From UBA7396 sp964527685 (GTDB taxonomy: Bacteria; Patescibacteriota; Gracilibacteria; BD1-5; UBA6164), in NCBI GenBank assembly GCA_964527685.1, contig CAZGOC010000001.1, positions 323,104 to 387,103 on the forward strand: a stretch of DNA of 64,000 nt. The letters are read 5' to 3'. The notes under the pieces were generated by a model. The model ran no database searches. It was not told where the DNA came from and saw nothing but the letters and a program-made list of their open reading frames with translations. Position 1 is the first letter of the stretch, and every line of letters begins with the position of its first letter. This document shows positions 18,188 to 30,474 of the stretch, piece by piece. The translations under genes and the position numbers were made by a program.

Positions 18188-20752
18188 ATGAATTTACAAA
18201 AAATAACTTTTTTTACATTATTTATAATTATTTGATTATTTTTTATTTTAAATATTTCATTTTTTTCAAAAAAAGAAACTATATCTAATTTTAGTATCCC
18301 TGAAGTAAAAACTTGAATTAATTTATTAGATAATGAAAATAAATTAGTTGAAACTAAAGAAAATAATTTCAATGAAAAAAATATTTATATAGATTATTTA
18401 AATGATTTAGATAAAGTTTATTTTTCATCAAATAATTATAAAAAAACTGTTTTAGATAATAATATAAATTTTGAGCTTTGAAATTGAAGTTATATATTTG
18501 ATTTATATGATTTATCAAATAATTTTTCTATAAATAATAATTATTTTAAAATAACTCCAAAATCTCCAGGTAGTGTTTTAGTTGAAGTATCAAGTGCAGA
18601 AATAAAAATATATTCATTTTCACAGGTTTTAAATATTGATTTACTTTGAAATAATTTTAAAAAAACTACTTCTTTAACTATATATCCACATACTTATTTT
18701 TCAATTAATCCATCAAGAAATAACTTTTTACAAGATGCAGATATTTTAAGAATAGCATCTATATCAAAAATTATTTATATAAAAGATGAGTTATTAACTA
18801 ATTCTTTAGATATAAATAAAGGTTTTTTAAATAAGATTAATATTTCAAATGATAAAATAAAATTACTAAATTATTTTATAAATGATACTTATACAAGTAA
18901 AAAAACTGATTTATTTGACTTAGATAATATAGTTATATATAAAAATAAAGATTTATTTTGAATTAAATATATAGAAAAATATTTCCAAATATTTTTAAAT
19001 GAAGAAAAAAAAGTAGCTTTTTATAAAAAAAATATTTTAAATAATATTTCCTTATTTTTCTCAAAAAAAGAAGAAATAGATCAAAAAAAGTTAAGTGAAG
19101 AAATTATAAATGATTTTAAAGAATTAAAAAAAATAGATTTAAATGAATTTAATAGTTTTAAGTCAGTTTTTTCTTATTATTATTTATCAATTTTAAAAAT
19201 TAATGATATAAATTTTATTGATAAAGTAATAACTTTTGCTAAAATAAATACTTCTATTAATGATTTTAAAAATAAAGAAATAGAAAAATCTTATTTTTAC
19301 TTAAATAAAATATATTTTTTAGTCGATGTTAAAAAAGATGAAAAAACATTTTTACAAAAAAATATAATAACTTTTTTAAATAACTTTTTAGCAGAAAATA
19401 ATATAAAACTAAAAGAAGATAATATAGATATAGAAAATTCTAAAGATAGTAATTCTAAAATAGAATACTTATTATTTTTCTTAAAAAATATTTTAACTTA
19501 TGATGTTGATTTTTCAAATAAAGAAAGTATTTGAAGATTACTTGATACTTATAAAATATATTTTATTACATCAAATAAAATAAAAGAAAACTTAAACTCT
19601 CAAACAAAAACAGAAACTTTACTTCTAGAGTTTAGTGATATATATATTAATTTTTTAAAAGAAATTAGAAAAAATTTATTTAAACCTAATTTAAATGATG
19701 AGTGATTACTTGTGTTATCAGATATATTTATTAATAGAGATGATTTAGATAAAGTAAAATATATATATGATTTTATAAATAATTTTTATACTAAAAATAA
19801 ATGATTTTTATCTTCTAAAAATTATTGATATGATTCAGATTATATCAATTATAATAATAATTTTAGAGAATATTATCTAGCATTAAGTAATTATTGAGAT
19901 TACTCTATACAATATAATAAGCTAAAAAGTGATTTATTAAATACAAATACTATTTTAGAAGCAAATAAAGAAATAATATTATCTAAAGAAAATTTAATTA
20001 ATTATTTAAGCCAGTTTAATTGAATTGATTTATCAAAAATTACATATACTATTTCTTCTCAAAAATATTATATAGTTTGAAATTTGATAATTAATAATGA
20101 TAAATTTTGATTTGAATTATATCCAAATGAACTTAATTTAATAAAAAATATTTTTAAAAATAATGAAAAATTATCTCTTTCTTATGAACTAGACTCTATT
20201 AAAACTGATTTAAAAATACTTTATGAAGATGCTGAAGATAAAGATAAGTCAAAATATGATTTTAGAAATTTCTTTTTAAATACATTTTATTATAAAAAAG
20301 AAGAAGATAAAAATAAATATGAAGTTGAAAAAGATAGTATTTGAGAAAGTAAAATAGTTTCTATTTTTAAAAGAGGTAAATTATTTTGAACTACTTGAGA
20401 TTTTAATATTTTAAAGTGATACCTTGATATAAAATATAATGATGTTAAAGTAGAATTTTTAAATAATAAATATAATATAAATATTATAAATTCTATTTTA
20501 AATACAAGTATATTAATTTGAGAGGATGATAAAAATATATTAGCTAAAGTTAAAGCAGAGTATGTTTTTAATGACAAAGATCACTACTTTAAAAATATCT
20601 ATATAACTTTTTATGATAGAGATTTATTTAATGCTTGAAAAGAGGAAAAATTATTTTGATGAAAAGAGTTTAGAATATTTAAAAATATAAATATTCTTGA
20701 TTTTAAAACAGAATTAAATAAAGAAATTATATCAATATATAAAAATAATTAA
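18188..20752 (+). CDS. Large membrane-anchored protein of unknown function
   Basis: 854 residues. One N-terminal transmembrane helix (about 6-26) anchors a long, Asn/Lys/Asp-rich, probably extracytoplasmic body. Around residues 90-190 the stretch GNGSYIFDLYDLSNN, PKSPGSVLVEVSSAEIKIYS and TTSLTIYPHTYFSINPSRN resembles the strand pattern of FecR-like domains, but I cannot confirm it. The middle is alpha-helical and looks repeat-like. The C-terminal 200 residues are beta-rich (KITYTISSQKYYIVGNL, ILKGYLDIKYNDVKVEFL). It is followed by two small membrane-protein genes on the same strand. Not recognised. Confidence 0.6.
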
Positions 20753-20755
20753 TTT

Positions 20756-20782
20756 TTGATTTTTAAATTTAATTTATATAAT
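20756..20782 (+). promoter_or_regulatory. Promoter of the small membrane-protein gene
   Basis: TTGATT (20756-20761) and TATAAT (20777-20782), 15-bp spacer, 27 bp before the ATG. Confidence 0.5.
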
Positions 20783-20809
20783 AAATCAAATTATTTAACT
20801 AAAAAAATT

Positions 20810-21052
20810 ATGGAAAATAAAAATACTTTTGCTAAAATATCAGCTATAATTGCTTTAATTGCGATACTTTGATCTGTAGTTTGAACTTGAGCTTTAGTTT
20901 TATTTGAAAATTTAAAAAATGACTGAAATACTTCAAATACTCAAAACTTACCTGATGAACAACTAAAAGATATATTAAAACTTTATACTTGAGCTGTTAA
21001 TTGAACTTGATGAGAAAATGAAAATAATTCATTAAGTGGTAAAACTAATTAA
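20810..21052 (+). CDS. Small single-helix membrane protein
   Basis: 80 residues: a short charged N terminus, one hydrophobic helix (ISAIIALIAILGSVVGTGALVLF) and a polar, Asn/Gly-rich tail (LKLYTGAVNGTGGENENNS). Not recognised. The glycines are mostly TGA, so it is invisible under the standard code. It has its own promoter after the 854-residue protein gene and is followed by another small membrane protein. Confidence 0.6.
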
Positions 21053-21145
21053 TTTTTTGATTTAAATTTTTAATTTATAAAAAAATCTTTTGTGTTTTTT
21101 AATTAAATATGATTTAATTATATTAATATATTTTAAAATCATAAT

Positions 21146-21370
21146 ATGATTAAAAAAATTATAAATAATTATTATAACTTCTTTGATAATACACTTTGAG
21201 ATACAACTATTGTGGTATGATTTATAGGAATTATGATTTTCCTAGCTTGATTTTTATGAAATACAAATGCTTCTTTTAGGTGAAATATTTTAGAATACAA
21301 TAAAAAACAAGAAAATATAATTGTTATAGATGGGGTTAAATATAAATTGCAATTAGAAAAATTAAATTAA
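21146..21370 (+). CDS. Small membrane protein
   Basis: 74 residues: an amphipathic N-terminal helix (MIKKIINNYYNFFDNTLGDT), one hydrophobic helix (TIVVGFIGIMIFLAGFLG) and a short tail (NIIVIDGVKYKLQLEKLN, beginning QE). Not recognised. Its TAA abuts the stop codon of the convergent DciA-like gene with no base between them, an extreme of compaction. Confidence 0.55.
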
Positions 21371-21676
21371 TTATTTTAATTTAATATCTAAATTAATTAT
21401 TTTATAATTTATATTGTCTAGTTTAGTTTTTATATTTTTAATTAATATATCTTTAATAGTTAGTATTTCAGAGTTTAGTATAGGAGAATTAGTTTTTAAT
21501 AATATAATATTTTTATTTAATTTAATAGATATAATTTTAGATTTTATATCTATTTTTTTTATATTTAAAAAATCATTTATTATACTATTATAAATGATAG
21601 ATGAAATTATTTTATCTTCTTTATTTGTCTTATTTAAAGACTTTATAAGTAAATCTTTTATATTATTAAAAATCAT
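21371..21676 (-). CDS. DciA-like/DUF721-type small protein
   Basis: 101 residues with no in-frame TGA. Hydrophobic pattern KIISIKLNKNIILLKTNSPILNSEILTIKDILIKNI resembles the C-terminal part of DUF721/DciA proteins (strand, 'LLKxxSPxLxxEL', helix), a family that includes the DnaB-loading protein DciA. Codon use (Ile, Asn, Lys) matches its neighbours. It starts 3 bp after rsmI and is in the same operon. The family assignment is tentative; a helicase-loading role is only suggested by the family. Confidence 0.55.
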   Translation of the reverse strand: MIFNNIKDLLIKSLNKTNKEDKIISSIIYNSIINDFLNIKKIDIKSKIISIKLNKNIILLKTNSPILNSEILTIKDILIKNIKTKLDNINYKIINLDIKLK

Positions 21677-21679
21677 TTT

Positions 21680-22339
21680 TTAAAAAATTATTACAAATTC
21701 TCATTTTACTTTATCTTTGTTATTTTCAAAATACTCTAAAATTTCTCAAACTTTTCATCTTTTAAATTCTTCAAATTTTTTTGTTAATTCTCTCCCAACA
21801 ACTATTTCTAAATCTTTTCAAAAATAAGTTATAAATTCATTTAATGTTTTTATTATTCTATGAACTGATTCATAAATTATAACTGTTTGTTCTTTATTTT
21901 GTAATTTTTTAAACAAAGTTTGTCTTCATTTTTTAATAGGTAAAAACCCTAAATATAAAAAATGATTTGATGGCATTCAAGATACTGATAATGCAGTTAT
22001 ACAAGCACTAACTCAAGGAATTGGAACTACATTTATATCATTATTTAATGCTTCTTTTATTAAAGCATATCAAGGGTCTGATATACCAGGAGTTCAGGCA
22101 TCTGATATTAAAGCTACTTTTTTTCAAAGTTTTAATTCATCAATTATTTTATCAACTTTTGTTATTTTTGAGTAAGAATGATAAGAAATAAGAGGTTTTT
22201 TAATATTATAGTGATTAAGTAAAGTAGCTGAAGTACGAGTATCTTCACATGCTATTAAATCAACTTCTCCTAGTGTTTTAATAGCTCTAAAAGTGATATC
22301 TTCTAAATTTCAAATAGGAGTTGAAACTATATAAAGCAT
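21680..22339 (-). CDS. rsmI: 16S rRNA (cytidine1402-2'-O)-methyltransferase RsmI
   Basis: 219 residues, a tetrapyrrole-methylase fold. Seen: MLYIVSTPIGNLEDITFRA at the N terminus, EDTRTSATLLNHY, KVALISDAGTPGISDPG binding S-adenosylmethionine, VPIPGVSACITALSVSG and GFLPIKKGRQ. The RsmI C-terminal extra domain of longer homologues is missing, common in reduced genomes. The enzyme methylates C1402 in the decoding centre of 16S rRNA. It is followed 3 bp later by the DciA-like gene. Confidence 0.94.
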
Positions 22340-22400
22340 TTTTTTTTATTAAAATTAAATTAACTTTATTATAAATCATACAATAAAAAGTCAATTAATT

Positions 22401-22429
22401 TTGATTTTTTACTAATTTTATAGTATAAT
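22401..22429 (+). promoter_or_regulatory. Promoter of the 1,197-residue protein gene
   Basis: TTGATT (22401-22406) and TATAAT (22424-22429) with a 17-bp spacer, 28 bp before the ATG. Confidence 0.5.
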
Positions 22430-22457
22430 AAACTAAAATATTTTTTAAAATTATACT

Positions 22458-25400
22458 ATGGTAAATAATTGAAAAGAAATTTTAGAAACAAATGAAGATA
22501 ATAAAAAATCAAATTGATTTAATTATAAAGAAATTATAAATGATTTTATAGAAAATAAAACTAAATGAGATTTACTTTATTTTCAAAGCAATAATAAATA
22601 CACTAATATTTGGGATGATTTTTTATCATATTTAAAATATAGTTCAAACCTTGATGTAAAAACTATTAAAGAATTAGAAGACTGAAAAGATTTAAAATAT
22701 TTAGTTGAATTAAAAAAATTATCAATCACTCAAAATATTGATAATATTGCAATATTTTCTAAAACTCTAAAATCTTTTGAACTTGATTATAACTTGACTT
22801 TAAATAAATTTGATTTACTTAAAGAAAAACTAAATAAATCAAGTATTAAAAATTTAAAATATTTAATTAATTCACAAGTAGATAGACAAAAGTTTTTATT
22901 AAAAGAAAAAATTTTTAATTTAGATGAAATTAATGCAAATTTAAAAACAAATACTGAAAAATTAGAGTTAATTTTTCAAAATAATCAAGAATTAATAAAT
23001 CAAGCTCAAAATAATCAAGAATTAACTCATTCTATTTTAAGACTTCTAAATATGAATTCTAAAATAGATTTAGAAGATTTAGATAGTATCTTAAATGCAC
23101 TTTCTGCTGAATGAAAAAAATATTTATTATCATATTTTATACCACACATATCAATAAAAGATGTTAAGGATATTTGATTAATAGATGAAGAAGAAATAAA
23201 AAAATATGTTAAGTTAGTAATTGAACATGCCAAAATAGACTTAGAATTACTTGATGAAATTTATGAAAATATAGATATTTCAAAAATACACATTAATAGT
23301 TATGATTTAATTAATAAAACAAATTTTATTTGATTACTAAATTCTAAAAATAAACAAATTATATTAGATGAAATAAATAAAACTAAAGATGTTTTAGCTT
23401 GAAATGAAATTATAAATTATGATGATTTTATTAAAAATGTTAAACAACATAAAGAATTACCAAGTGAGATAAAATCAAATATTGAAAAATTAGCTTTATG
23501 AAATTATATAGAAATAAAATCTCAAAAAAAAGATTTTACTACTGTGTATTTTAAAGTTTGAGAAATAAATGATTTATCAAATCAAGCAAATATTGATTTG
23601 TGATTTAAATTATACAATGTAACAAGAATAACTTGAGTTGCAAAAAATGAAGAAAATTGTTATTCTGAATTTAAAAATTTTAATAGTATGATTGATTTTT
23701 TAGTTTCTATATCAAAAGCAAATTTTACACTAAACTTTTTAACTAAACAAGATTTAGAAACAAATAAAATAAATGAAGTTGAAGAACAAGAAATTGAAAC
23801 AAAAGAACAATTAGCCATATTTTTAAATGAATATGATGAAAAATGAAAAGATGTGCCACTAGAAAAAACAGCATTTACTTATAAAGATTGAGAAGAAGAA
23901 ATTGACCTTTCTATTACAAGTATAGCATGAAATGAAATAGTTTTAAATAGTGGTGAAAGATTATCATTTAATGCTTTTGCTCAAGCTTTTAAGGAAAAAG
24001 AGCCTAAAAGATATTTAAGAGTTGATAATTTAAAAGAATTAATTGATAGTTTAAAACAAAATAATAAAGAGTTTAAAGATATAGAAGTAGATAAAAATAA
24101 AATAGTTCCAAAATCAAAAAAATGAGATGAAGATTTTAATTGAATTGAGTATTTTGTTTGAGAAAAATGAGAAGCTATTTATATAGATGAAATATATGAC
24201 TGAGAAATTACTTTTATAACTTGAGAATATAAAGAATCAAAAGATTGAAATACCTTTAAATGAAAGGAAAAAGCAACTAAATGGTCTTATAATTCATTTT
24301 ATTCATATATTAGAGATAAAAAACTTACTCCTAAATATGATATGGAAATAAAAGATGAAATCGAAACTATAAATAAAGTACCTAGAAAAAGACACTTTTT
24401 TACTGAATTTATGTGAATGATGTCAATTGCAGAAATGACAAAATGATTTAGTTCTATTACAGATACTATTAAACATCACCTTGAAACTTGAAATCAACTA
24501 AAATCAGCTCAATTTGCAATGAAATTAGGAAGGTTTTTACCTCAAGATATAAGAGATGAATTACAATCCACTCTTGAATCAAAAGAGAAAAAAACTATGC
24601 AAGAATTAAAAGACTCTCTTCAATGACTTGATTCAGGACTTATGGTAGCAAAGGTAGAAAGAATATTATTAAGTAAATCATCTCACCAATACGAAATAGA
24701 AGCTGCTATGTTTGCTACTATAAAGTATTGAGGATTATACCCAAAAAGTTTACAAAAATATAGATGAAGATATCTATGGTTTTTTGCTTTATGATGAAAT
24801 GAAGCAGATATTAAAAAAATGACAAAAGAATTAAAAGAAAACGACCCGGATGTAATGATAACAGAAGAACTACTTATATGAGTTTTATTAAAAAAACAAG
24901 CTTGAACTACTTGACATAATTGAATCAAAAGAAGATCTAAAATATATAAAGAGTTTTGACGAGATTTAAAGGCTTGAGTTGAAAAAGAAATGTGAGATTG
25001 AGAAGCAGAATCTTGAACAAAAATGACTCAAAAATGAAGACTTGACTATATTATGTGAGAATTTAAGTGATGAACTTATGCAAATGGTATTTGAGCTATT
25101 GAAAAACTATGGTGAAAATGACCAGACCCAGCATATATAATGAATGCTCCAACCTTTATTATTTTAACTTCGGGGATTTCAGAAAATTTTTCTCAAATAT
25201 TAATAAATAAATTAGTTAATTATTGATATTCTACTTCTCATGTATCTTTTTTATATTGTAAATCAAAACAATTAATAAAAGAATACAATGAATATGTAGA
25301 AAATGTTATAAAAACAAAATTTAAAGATAATTCTAAAATGCTTGAAGATTTTTTAGCTATAAAAAAATCTTCAAATGATAAAAAAGTAGAAAAATCTTAT

Positions 25401-26051
25401 AATTTTTGGATGAAGTATTGAGCAGATTTATACCCTACATTAAATATGAATGATTGATATGTTGTTGCAAATAAAAATATTCCTTGAAATGAAGCATTAA
25501 ATAGTTATTTTGAAAAAATTAAATGATATGTTAATAGTGATGATTTTCAACCAAATTCAGATGATATAGAAGGATGAGTTTATGATCAAGAAAATTCTTG
25601 ACTTGCACAAGTTTGAGCTTTTGTGAATAAAATTGAATCAAATGATAGATGATATATAAATAAAAAAACAAAAAAAATATTGAAAATGCATACTGACTAT
25701 TTAAAAAATACCATGAAATCAAGTGATTTAACTGTTGAACAAAAAAAAGAAATATTTTTTGATTTTTATAAAACTATTGAAAGAAAAGTATATTCTAAAA
25801 TAGCTCCATATAGGTGAAATAATACAAATAATTGAAAATGGTTTAAAGATTATGAAATTGTTAAAGCATTAAATGATAATTGAGTAAATATTTTTGATTG
25901 AGATGATAATTATGAATTATTTTTAGAAGAAAAATGGAATGAATTAGTTTTAAATAATTTTTCTTTAAATAAAACAAAAAATGATAATTTAGAAGATGTA
26001 AAAAATAAATTTCAAAAATGAATTGAAAGTATTTTAGATGAAATAGATTAA
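22458..26051 (+). CDS. Very large soluble protein of unknown function
   Basis: 1,197 residues, no signal peptide and no transmembrane helix. The N-terminal 350 residues are helical and Lys/Asn/Glu-rich with a short internal repeat (NQELINQAQNNQELT). Residues about 480-620 look like two small beta domains (AFTYKDGEEEIDLSITSIAG then IEYFVGEKGEAIYIDEIYDG). The C-terminal half is helical with better-conserved-looking aromatic motifs (HFFTEFMGMMSIAEMTKGF, KYRGRYLWFFALGG, FNGGTYANGIGAIEKLWG-like). No nucleotide-binding motif was seen. It stands alone with its own promoter. At over 1 kb of coding cost in a small genome it must matter, but I do not recognise it. Confidence 0.6.
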
Positions 26052-26229
26052 TTAAATAGAAAGTATAAATTGACCTACTTCGAAAATATTGTCAAGTTCT
26101 ATATCTTTTAGACACACATAGAATACGAAAAAATAGATAAAAATCAAAAATTAATAATATTTTAGCAAATTGGATAGGAGACATTTTTAAAACAGCATGA
26201 ATAAAAAAATAATTTGAATAAAATTTTAA

Positions 26230-26256
26230 TTGATTTTTTAATAATTTTTATATAAT
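26230..26256 (+). promoter_or_regulatory. Promoter of the YebC-family gene
   Basis: TTGATT (26230-26235) and TATAAT (26251-26256), 15-bp spacer, 30 bp before the ATG. The 180 bases before it (26052-26229) hold nothing I could identify. Confidence 0.5.
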
Positions 26257-26286
26257 AAAAAATATTTTATTTTTTATATTAAAAAT

Positions 26287-27057
26287 ATGTGAAGATGACC
26301 TGTTGTTGCTAAAAAAAAAGAAATTTCAAATGCTGCTAAGCAAAAAATTTTTACAATTCATGCTAAACTTATTTCAATAGCTGCTTGAAAATGATGAGAT
26401 CCTGCACTTAATCCAAGTTTGCATGATGCTATTGAGAATGCAAAAAAAGATAATTTACCAAATGATAATATAGAAAGAGCTATAAAAAAATGAACTTGAG
26501 AAGATAAAGATTCAAGTAAAATCGAACAAATAGTTTATGAATGATATGGAACTTGAGGAGTTGCTTTTATGGTTTCAACTTTAACTGACAATAAAAATAG
26601 AACAGCTTCAAATATAAGGCATATTTTTACAAGATATGCTTGAAGTATGGGGGAATCAGGAAGTGTTTCTTATATGTTTGAGAGAGATGGGATTATTATT
26701 ATTAATTTAGATAAATATAAAAAAGACTTACTTGAAGAAATAGTTTTTGAAACTCAAGCAAAGGATTTTTTTGATGAGGATTGAATGTTTAAAGTAATAA
26801 CATCTTTAGAAGATTTTTTAGATACTAAAAAAATATTTGAATCTAAAAATATTAATTTTGAATTTGCTGATATTGATTTTATACCAACAAATATAGTTGA
26901 TATAACTGATTTTGATAAAGCTTTGAAGTTAACTAAAATGATTGATGATTTTAATAATGATGATGATGTTGAAAAAATCTCTGCTAATTTAAATATAGAT
27001 GAAAAATTACAAAAAGAAGTAAATGATTTTATAGAAAAAAATACTTTTAGAACTTAA
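26287..27057 (+). CDS. yebC: YebC/PmpR-family regulatory protein
   Basis: 256 residues. It starts GRGPVVAKKKEISNAAKQKI, the family's N terminus with a shortened 'AGHSKW' segment, then HAKLISIAAGKGGDPALNPSL, NDNIERAIKKG, IVYEGYGTGGVAFMV and DNKNRTASNIRHIFTRYAGS. Homologues were described as transcription regulators (PmpR) and more recently as ribosome-associated factors that relieve stalling, for example at polyproline (TACO1/YebC). The protein is full length. Monocistronic between its own promoter and a long terminator. Confidence 0.93.
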
Positions 27058-27136
27058 AAAAAGAAAACAATAAAAAAATTTCCATAATTAAAAATTAGAT
27101 TTAATTATAAAATGGATAGTTATTTTGATTAGAAAT

Positions 27137-27193
27137 GATGATTAAAAAAGAGAGAAAAATTAGTTTAATTTTTTTCTCTCTTTTTTAATCATC
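27137..27193. terminator. Very long bidirectional terminator hairpin
   Basis: A perfect 23-bp stem (27137-27159 with 27171-27193) around an 11-base AT loop. It contains A6 and T6 runs on both sides and lies between two convergent genes, so it can end both. Confidence 0.7.
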
Positions 27194-27207
27194 TATGAAT
27201 CCTAATC

Positions 27208-28866
27208 TTATTTTTTGAATTTACTATTGTAAATTGCACTAACAATTTGCTCTGTTTGATTATACATATAGCTATCTTGAACTTTTTGCCAAACTATTTT
27301 ATTGCTATTTACTTTAGTTAAATAATCAATTTTTATTTCAAAAAATCAATTATTTGATAAAAACAAAACCAAGTAAAACATCATTATAAATATTCAAAAA
27401 GCACTCAATCAAAAATGAAAACGAATTTTATTTTCTTTTTGCATAAAATGTCTTTCTTTTAGGTAATTTCAAAATAAAAAAACCAAAATTCACAAACCTA
27501 AAAGCCAAGAAACTTTATATAAAATAAATGATAATAACAATAAAGATCAAGTAAAATGTATTATATAAAATTTATAAGTATTTTTATTGTTTTCAAAAGT
27601 TTCATACTCTTTAAAAAAAGTAAATGTTTTACAATATTCTAAATAATTTTTAGGTAAAATAAATAACATAAAGTATTTAAAAGTATTGTATGTTTTAGGG
27701 TTTAATGCTAGTTTTTGAGAGAATATTTTCAAAATATATCATTTATAAATATCACTAAAAACATCATCCTCTATATACAAAATAATATTTCTAAATTGAT
27801 TAAATCAGTCCATAAAAGCATAAGTTTCTTTTTTTGATTCATCATTTCTTAATTTAACTCTATAATTTACTCTATTTTCAAGCCAATTTTTTTCATCTAT
27901 TTTTACTGATATTTCCTGATTAACTACTGAAGTTTTAAAGTATTTTTCTCTTATTTTATTTCTTATATATCACCATAAATATCATCTTTTTTTAGGGTCT
28001 TCTTCTTTTGAGATTTCTGAGTAAATATTTAAATAAAAATCAAAATTAATTAAATTATTTGATAGTATATTGTCTAAAATATTTAGTATTTTTTGATCTA
28101 AAGCTTCTTTTTTAAAGTCATTAATAGTGTCAAAATTAATTAAATTGTCTATTAAAACTTCTTTTGAGTAAGATAATTTGTTATTTAAATTTAAATCAAA
28201 GAAACTATAAAACAATTCTATATCATTTTTTGAATTTTTATTATCTTTTCAATTAATTAATTGTTTAATAATTTCATTTCAAAAATTTTTTTCTTTTAAT
28301 AATTTTAACTGAGTAAAATCAATATTTTTTTCTTTTAAGAAATTAAGTAATTCTTCATATTTTTGATATTTTTCTTCCTTCAATAAATCACTCACTATAT
28401 CTTTTGAATTATTTTTCAAAGATTTTATTTTTTGAACAAGATGTTTAAATTCTCAGTCTATTTTTGAATAACTTTCAAAATAAATATCTTCAAAAAAATA
28501 TTTTGAATCTAAAATATATTTTAATTTATCTGTAGAAATATGATTTACTCCTAAGTTTTTTAATAATTGATGTTTTTTTGTATTATCATCAAAAGTAGAC
28601 ACTGAAGTTTCAACATAATCTATTAAATTTTCTAAATGAACAAAAAAATTACTTTTTATTTTATTTATTTGAAATAAAAATGAAACTGGATTTTTTGTTT
28701 CAAGAAGTATGTCAATATCTTTTTTTAAAGATATAAAATTGTCTATATATTTATTTAAATTTTCATCTTTTGATGTATAATCTTCTAATTTTACACTTTC
28801 AAGTAATGATTTTATTTTTGATATATCATCATTTTGCAAATTATTTTGTGTTTTTGTTTCTTTCAT
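27208..28866 (-). CDS. Tail-anchored protein of unknown function
   Basis: 552 residues. About 430 residues of helical, Lys/Asp/Asn-rich soluble protein are followed by two or three hydrophobic helices near the C terminus (HFTGSLLLSFILYKVSG, LGILVFLFGNYL, LSAFGIFIMMFYLVLFLS) and a short tail. An internal motif EEDPKKRGYLGGYIRNKIRE precedes a beta-rich segment. Not recognised. It is divergent from glyA. Style and composition resemble the 1,197-residue protein, but no shared motif was found. Confidence 0.6.
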
Positions 28867-29002
28867 AGTATTTTTGTTACTAATATTTGTTTATATTCTA
28901 TCATATTTAAATACAAAAAGTCAAAACTTTTTATTTAATTGATTTTACTTAAAAATTTATTATATTTTTATATGAAATTATTTTTTAATAATTAAAGTTA
29001 AT

Positions 29003-30301
29003 ATGCTAAAAAACAATGACAAAATATTATTTGATTTAATACAAAAAGAGTTCAATAGACAACAAACAGAAATAGAATTAATTGCATCAGAAAATTATGT
29101 TTCTTTAGATGTACTTGAAGCAAATGGAACTATTTTGACAAATAAATATTCAGAATGATATCCAGGAAAAAGATATTATGCATGACAAGAATTTATAGAT
29201 GAAATAGAAAATCTTGCGATTTCAAGAGCAAAAGAATTATTTTGAGCTGAATATGTAAATGTGCAACCACTTTCTGGAAGCCCTGCAAATATGGCTTGTT
29301 ATATGGCAGTTTTAAAACCTTGAGATACAGTTTTAGGATTATCACTTGATCAATGATGACATTTGAGTCACTGACACCCATTAAATTTTTCATGACTTTT
29401 ATACAATATGGTTCCTTATTTTCTAGACAAAAATACTGAAATTATAGACATGGATGAAGTTGAAAAAATTGCTTTAGAGTGTAAACCAAAAATGATTTTA
29501 GCTTGATTTTCAGCATATCCTAGATCCCTTGACTGGAAAAGATTTAGACAAATAGCAGACAAAGTTTGAGCTATTTTAATGGCAGACATAGCACATATTG
29601 CTTGACTTATTGCAGGTGGAGTTTTAGAAAATCCTATTCCTTATTGTGATATAGTGACAACAACAACTCATAAAACACTTAGATGACCAAGATGAGCAAT
29701 AATTATGTCTAAAGAAAAGTATTGACCATCAATTGCAAGAGCAGTTTTTCCTTGAATTCAATGAGGACCTCATGAGCATACTATTGCTGCAAAAGCAGTT
29801 GCTTTTAAAGAAGCTTTAGACTCAAGTTTTAAAGTGTATACTAGACAAGTTGTTGATAATGCTAAATATTTTGCTAAAAATTTAATGGAAAAATGATTTA
29901 AAGTTGTATCTAATTGAACAGATAATCATCTTGTTTTAGTTGATGTATTTAATAGTTTTTGAGTTACTTGAAAAGAAGCAGAAAAAGTACTTGAACTTGT
30001 TTGATTGTCAACAAATAAAAATATGATTCCATATGATACAAGAAAACCACTTGACCCATCTTGAATCAGACTTTGAACTCCAGCAATGACAACAAGATGA
30101 ATGAAAGAGGTTGAAGCTCTGATTTTAGCAAATATTTTTCATAAAGCTATTTTAGAATTACAAAAAGCAAAATGATACAATTCTACAATAGATGATAAAT
30201 CAAATGATTTAGTATTTGAAAATAAAGACTTTTTAAATAATTTAAAAAGTCTAAAACAAGAAATTTTAGAATTATGTGAGAAGTTTCCTATTTATAAATA
30301 G
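29003..30301 (+). CDS. glyA: Serine hydroxymethyltransferase
   Basis: 432 residues, the normal size. It converts serine and tetrahydrofolate to glycine and methylene-THF. Seen: IASENYVSLDVLEANGTILTNKY, YPGKRYYAGQEFID, the PLP-lysine motif TTTTHKTLRGPRG, FPGIQGGPHEH and the C-terminal DPSGIRLGTPAMTTRG. It ends with TAG. It is the only amino-acid enzyme in the window and supplies the amino acid that UGA encodes here, though glyA is universal and the link may be coincidence. A terminator is not obvious; a repeated element follows at 30358. Confidence 0.97.
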
Positions 30302-30357
30302 AGTAATTATTTGAATATATATCTAAAATAAGTATTAAAAATGCAAATAAAATTTGA

Positions 30358-30393
30358 ATAAAACTGGGACCTATGTTTAGGTACGGATAGTTA
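30358..30393 (+). repeat. Repeated element, copy 1
   Basis: This 36-base stretch matches 42175-42211 along its length: both begin ATAAAACTGG, carry an ACCTA/TAGGT hairpin, and end GATAGTTA. It lies 56 bases after glyA and 18 bases before the -35 box of the uvrA promoter, so it is upstream of the uvrA transcript rather than in its leader. Possible operator or small RNA element. Confidence 0.5.
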
Positions 30394-30410
30394 AAAAATA
30401 AAAATCAAAC

Positions 30411-30437
30411 TTGAAAAAAAATAAAAATGATTATAAT
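30411..30437 (+). promoter_or_regulatory. Promoter of uvrA
   Basis: TTGAAA (30411-30416) and TATAAT (30432-30437), 15-bp spacer, 37 bp before the ATG. Confidence 0.5.
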
Positions 30438-30474
30438 AATATTTTGTATTATTTTATAAAAAACTATCAAAAAA

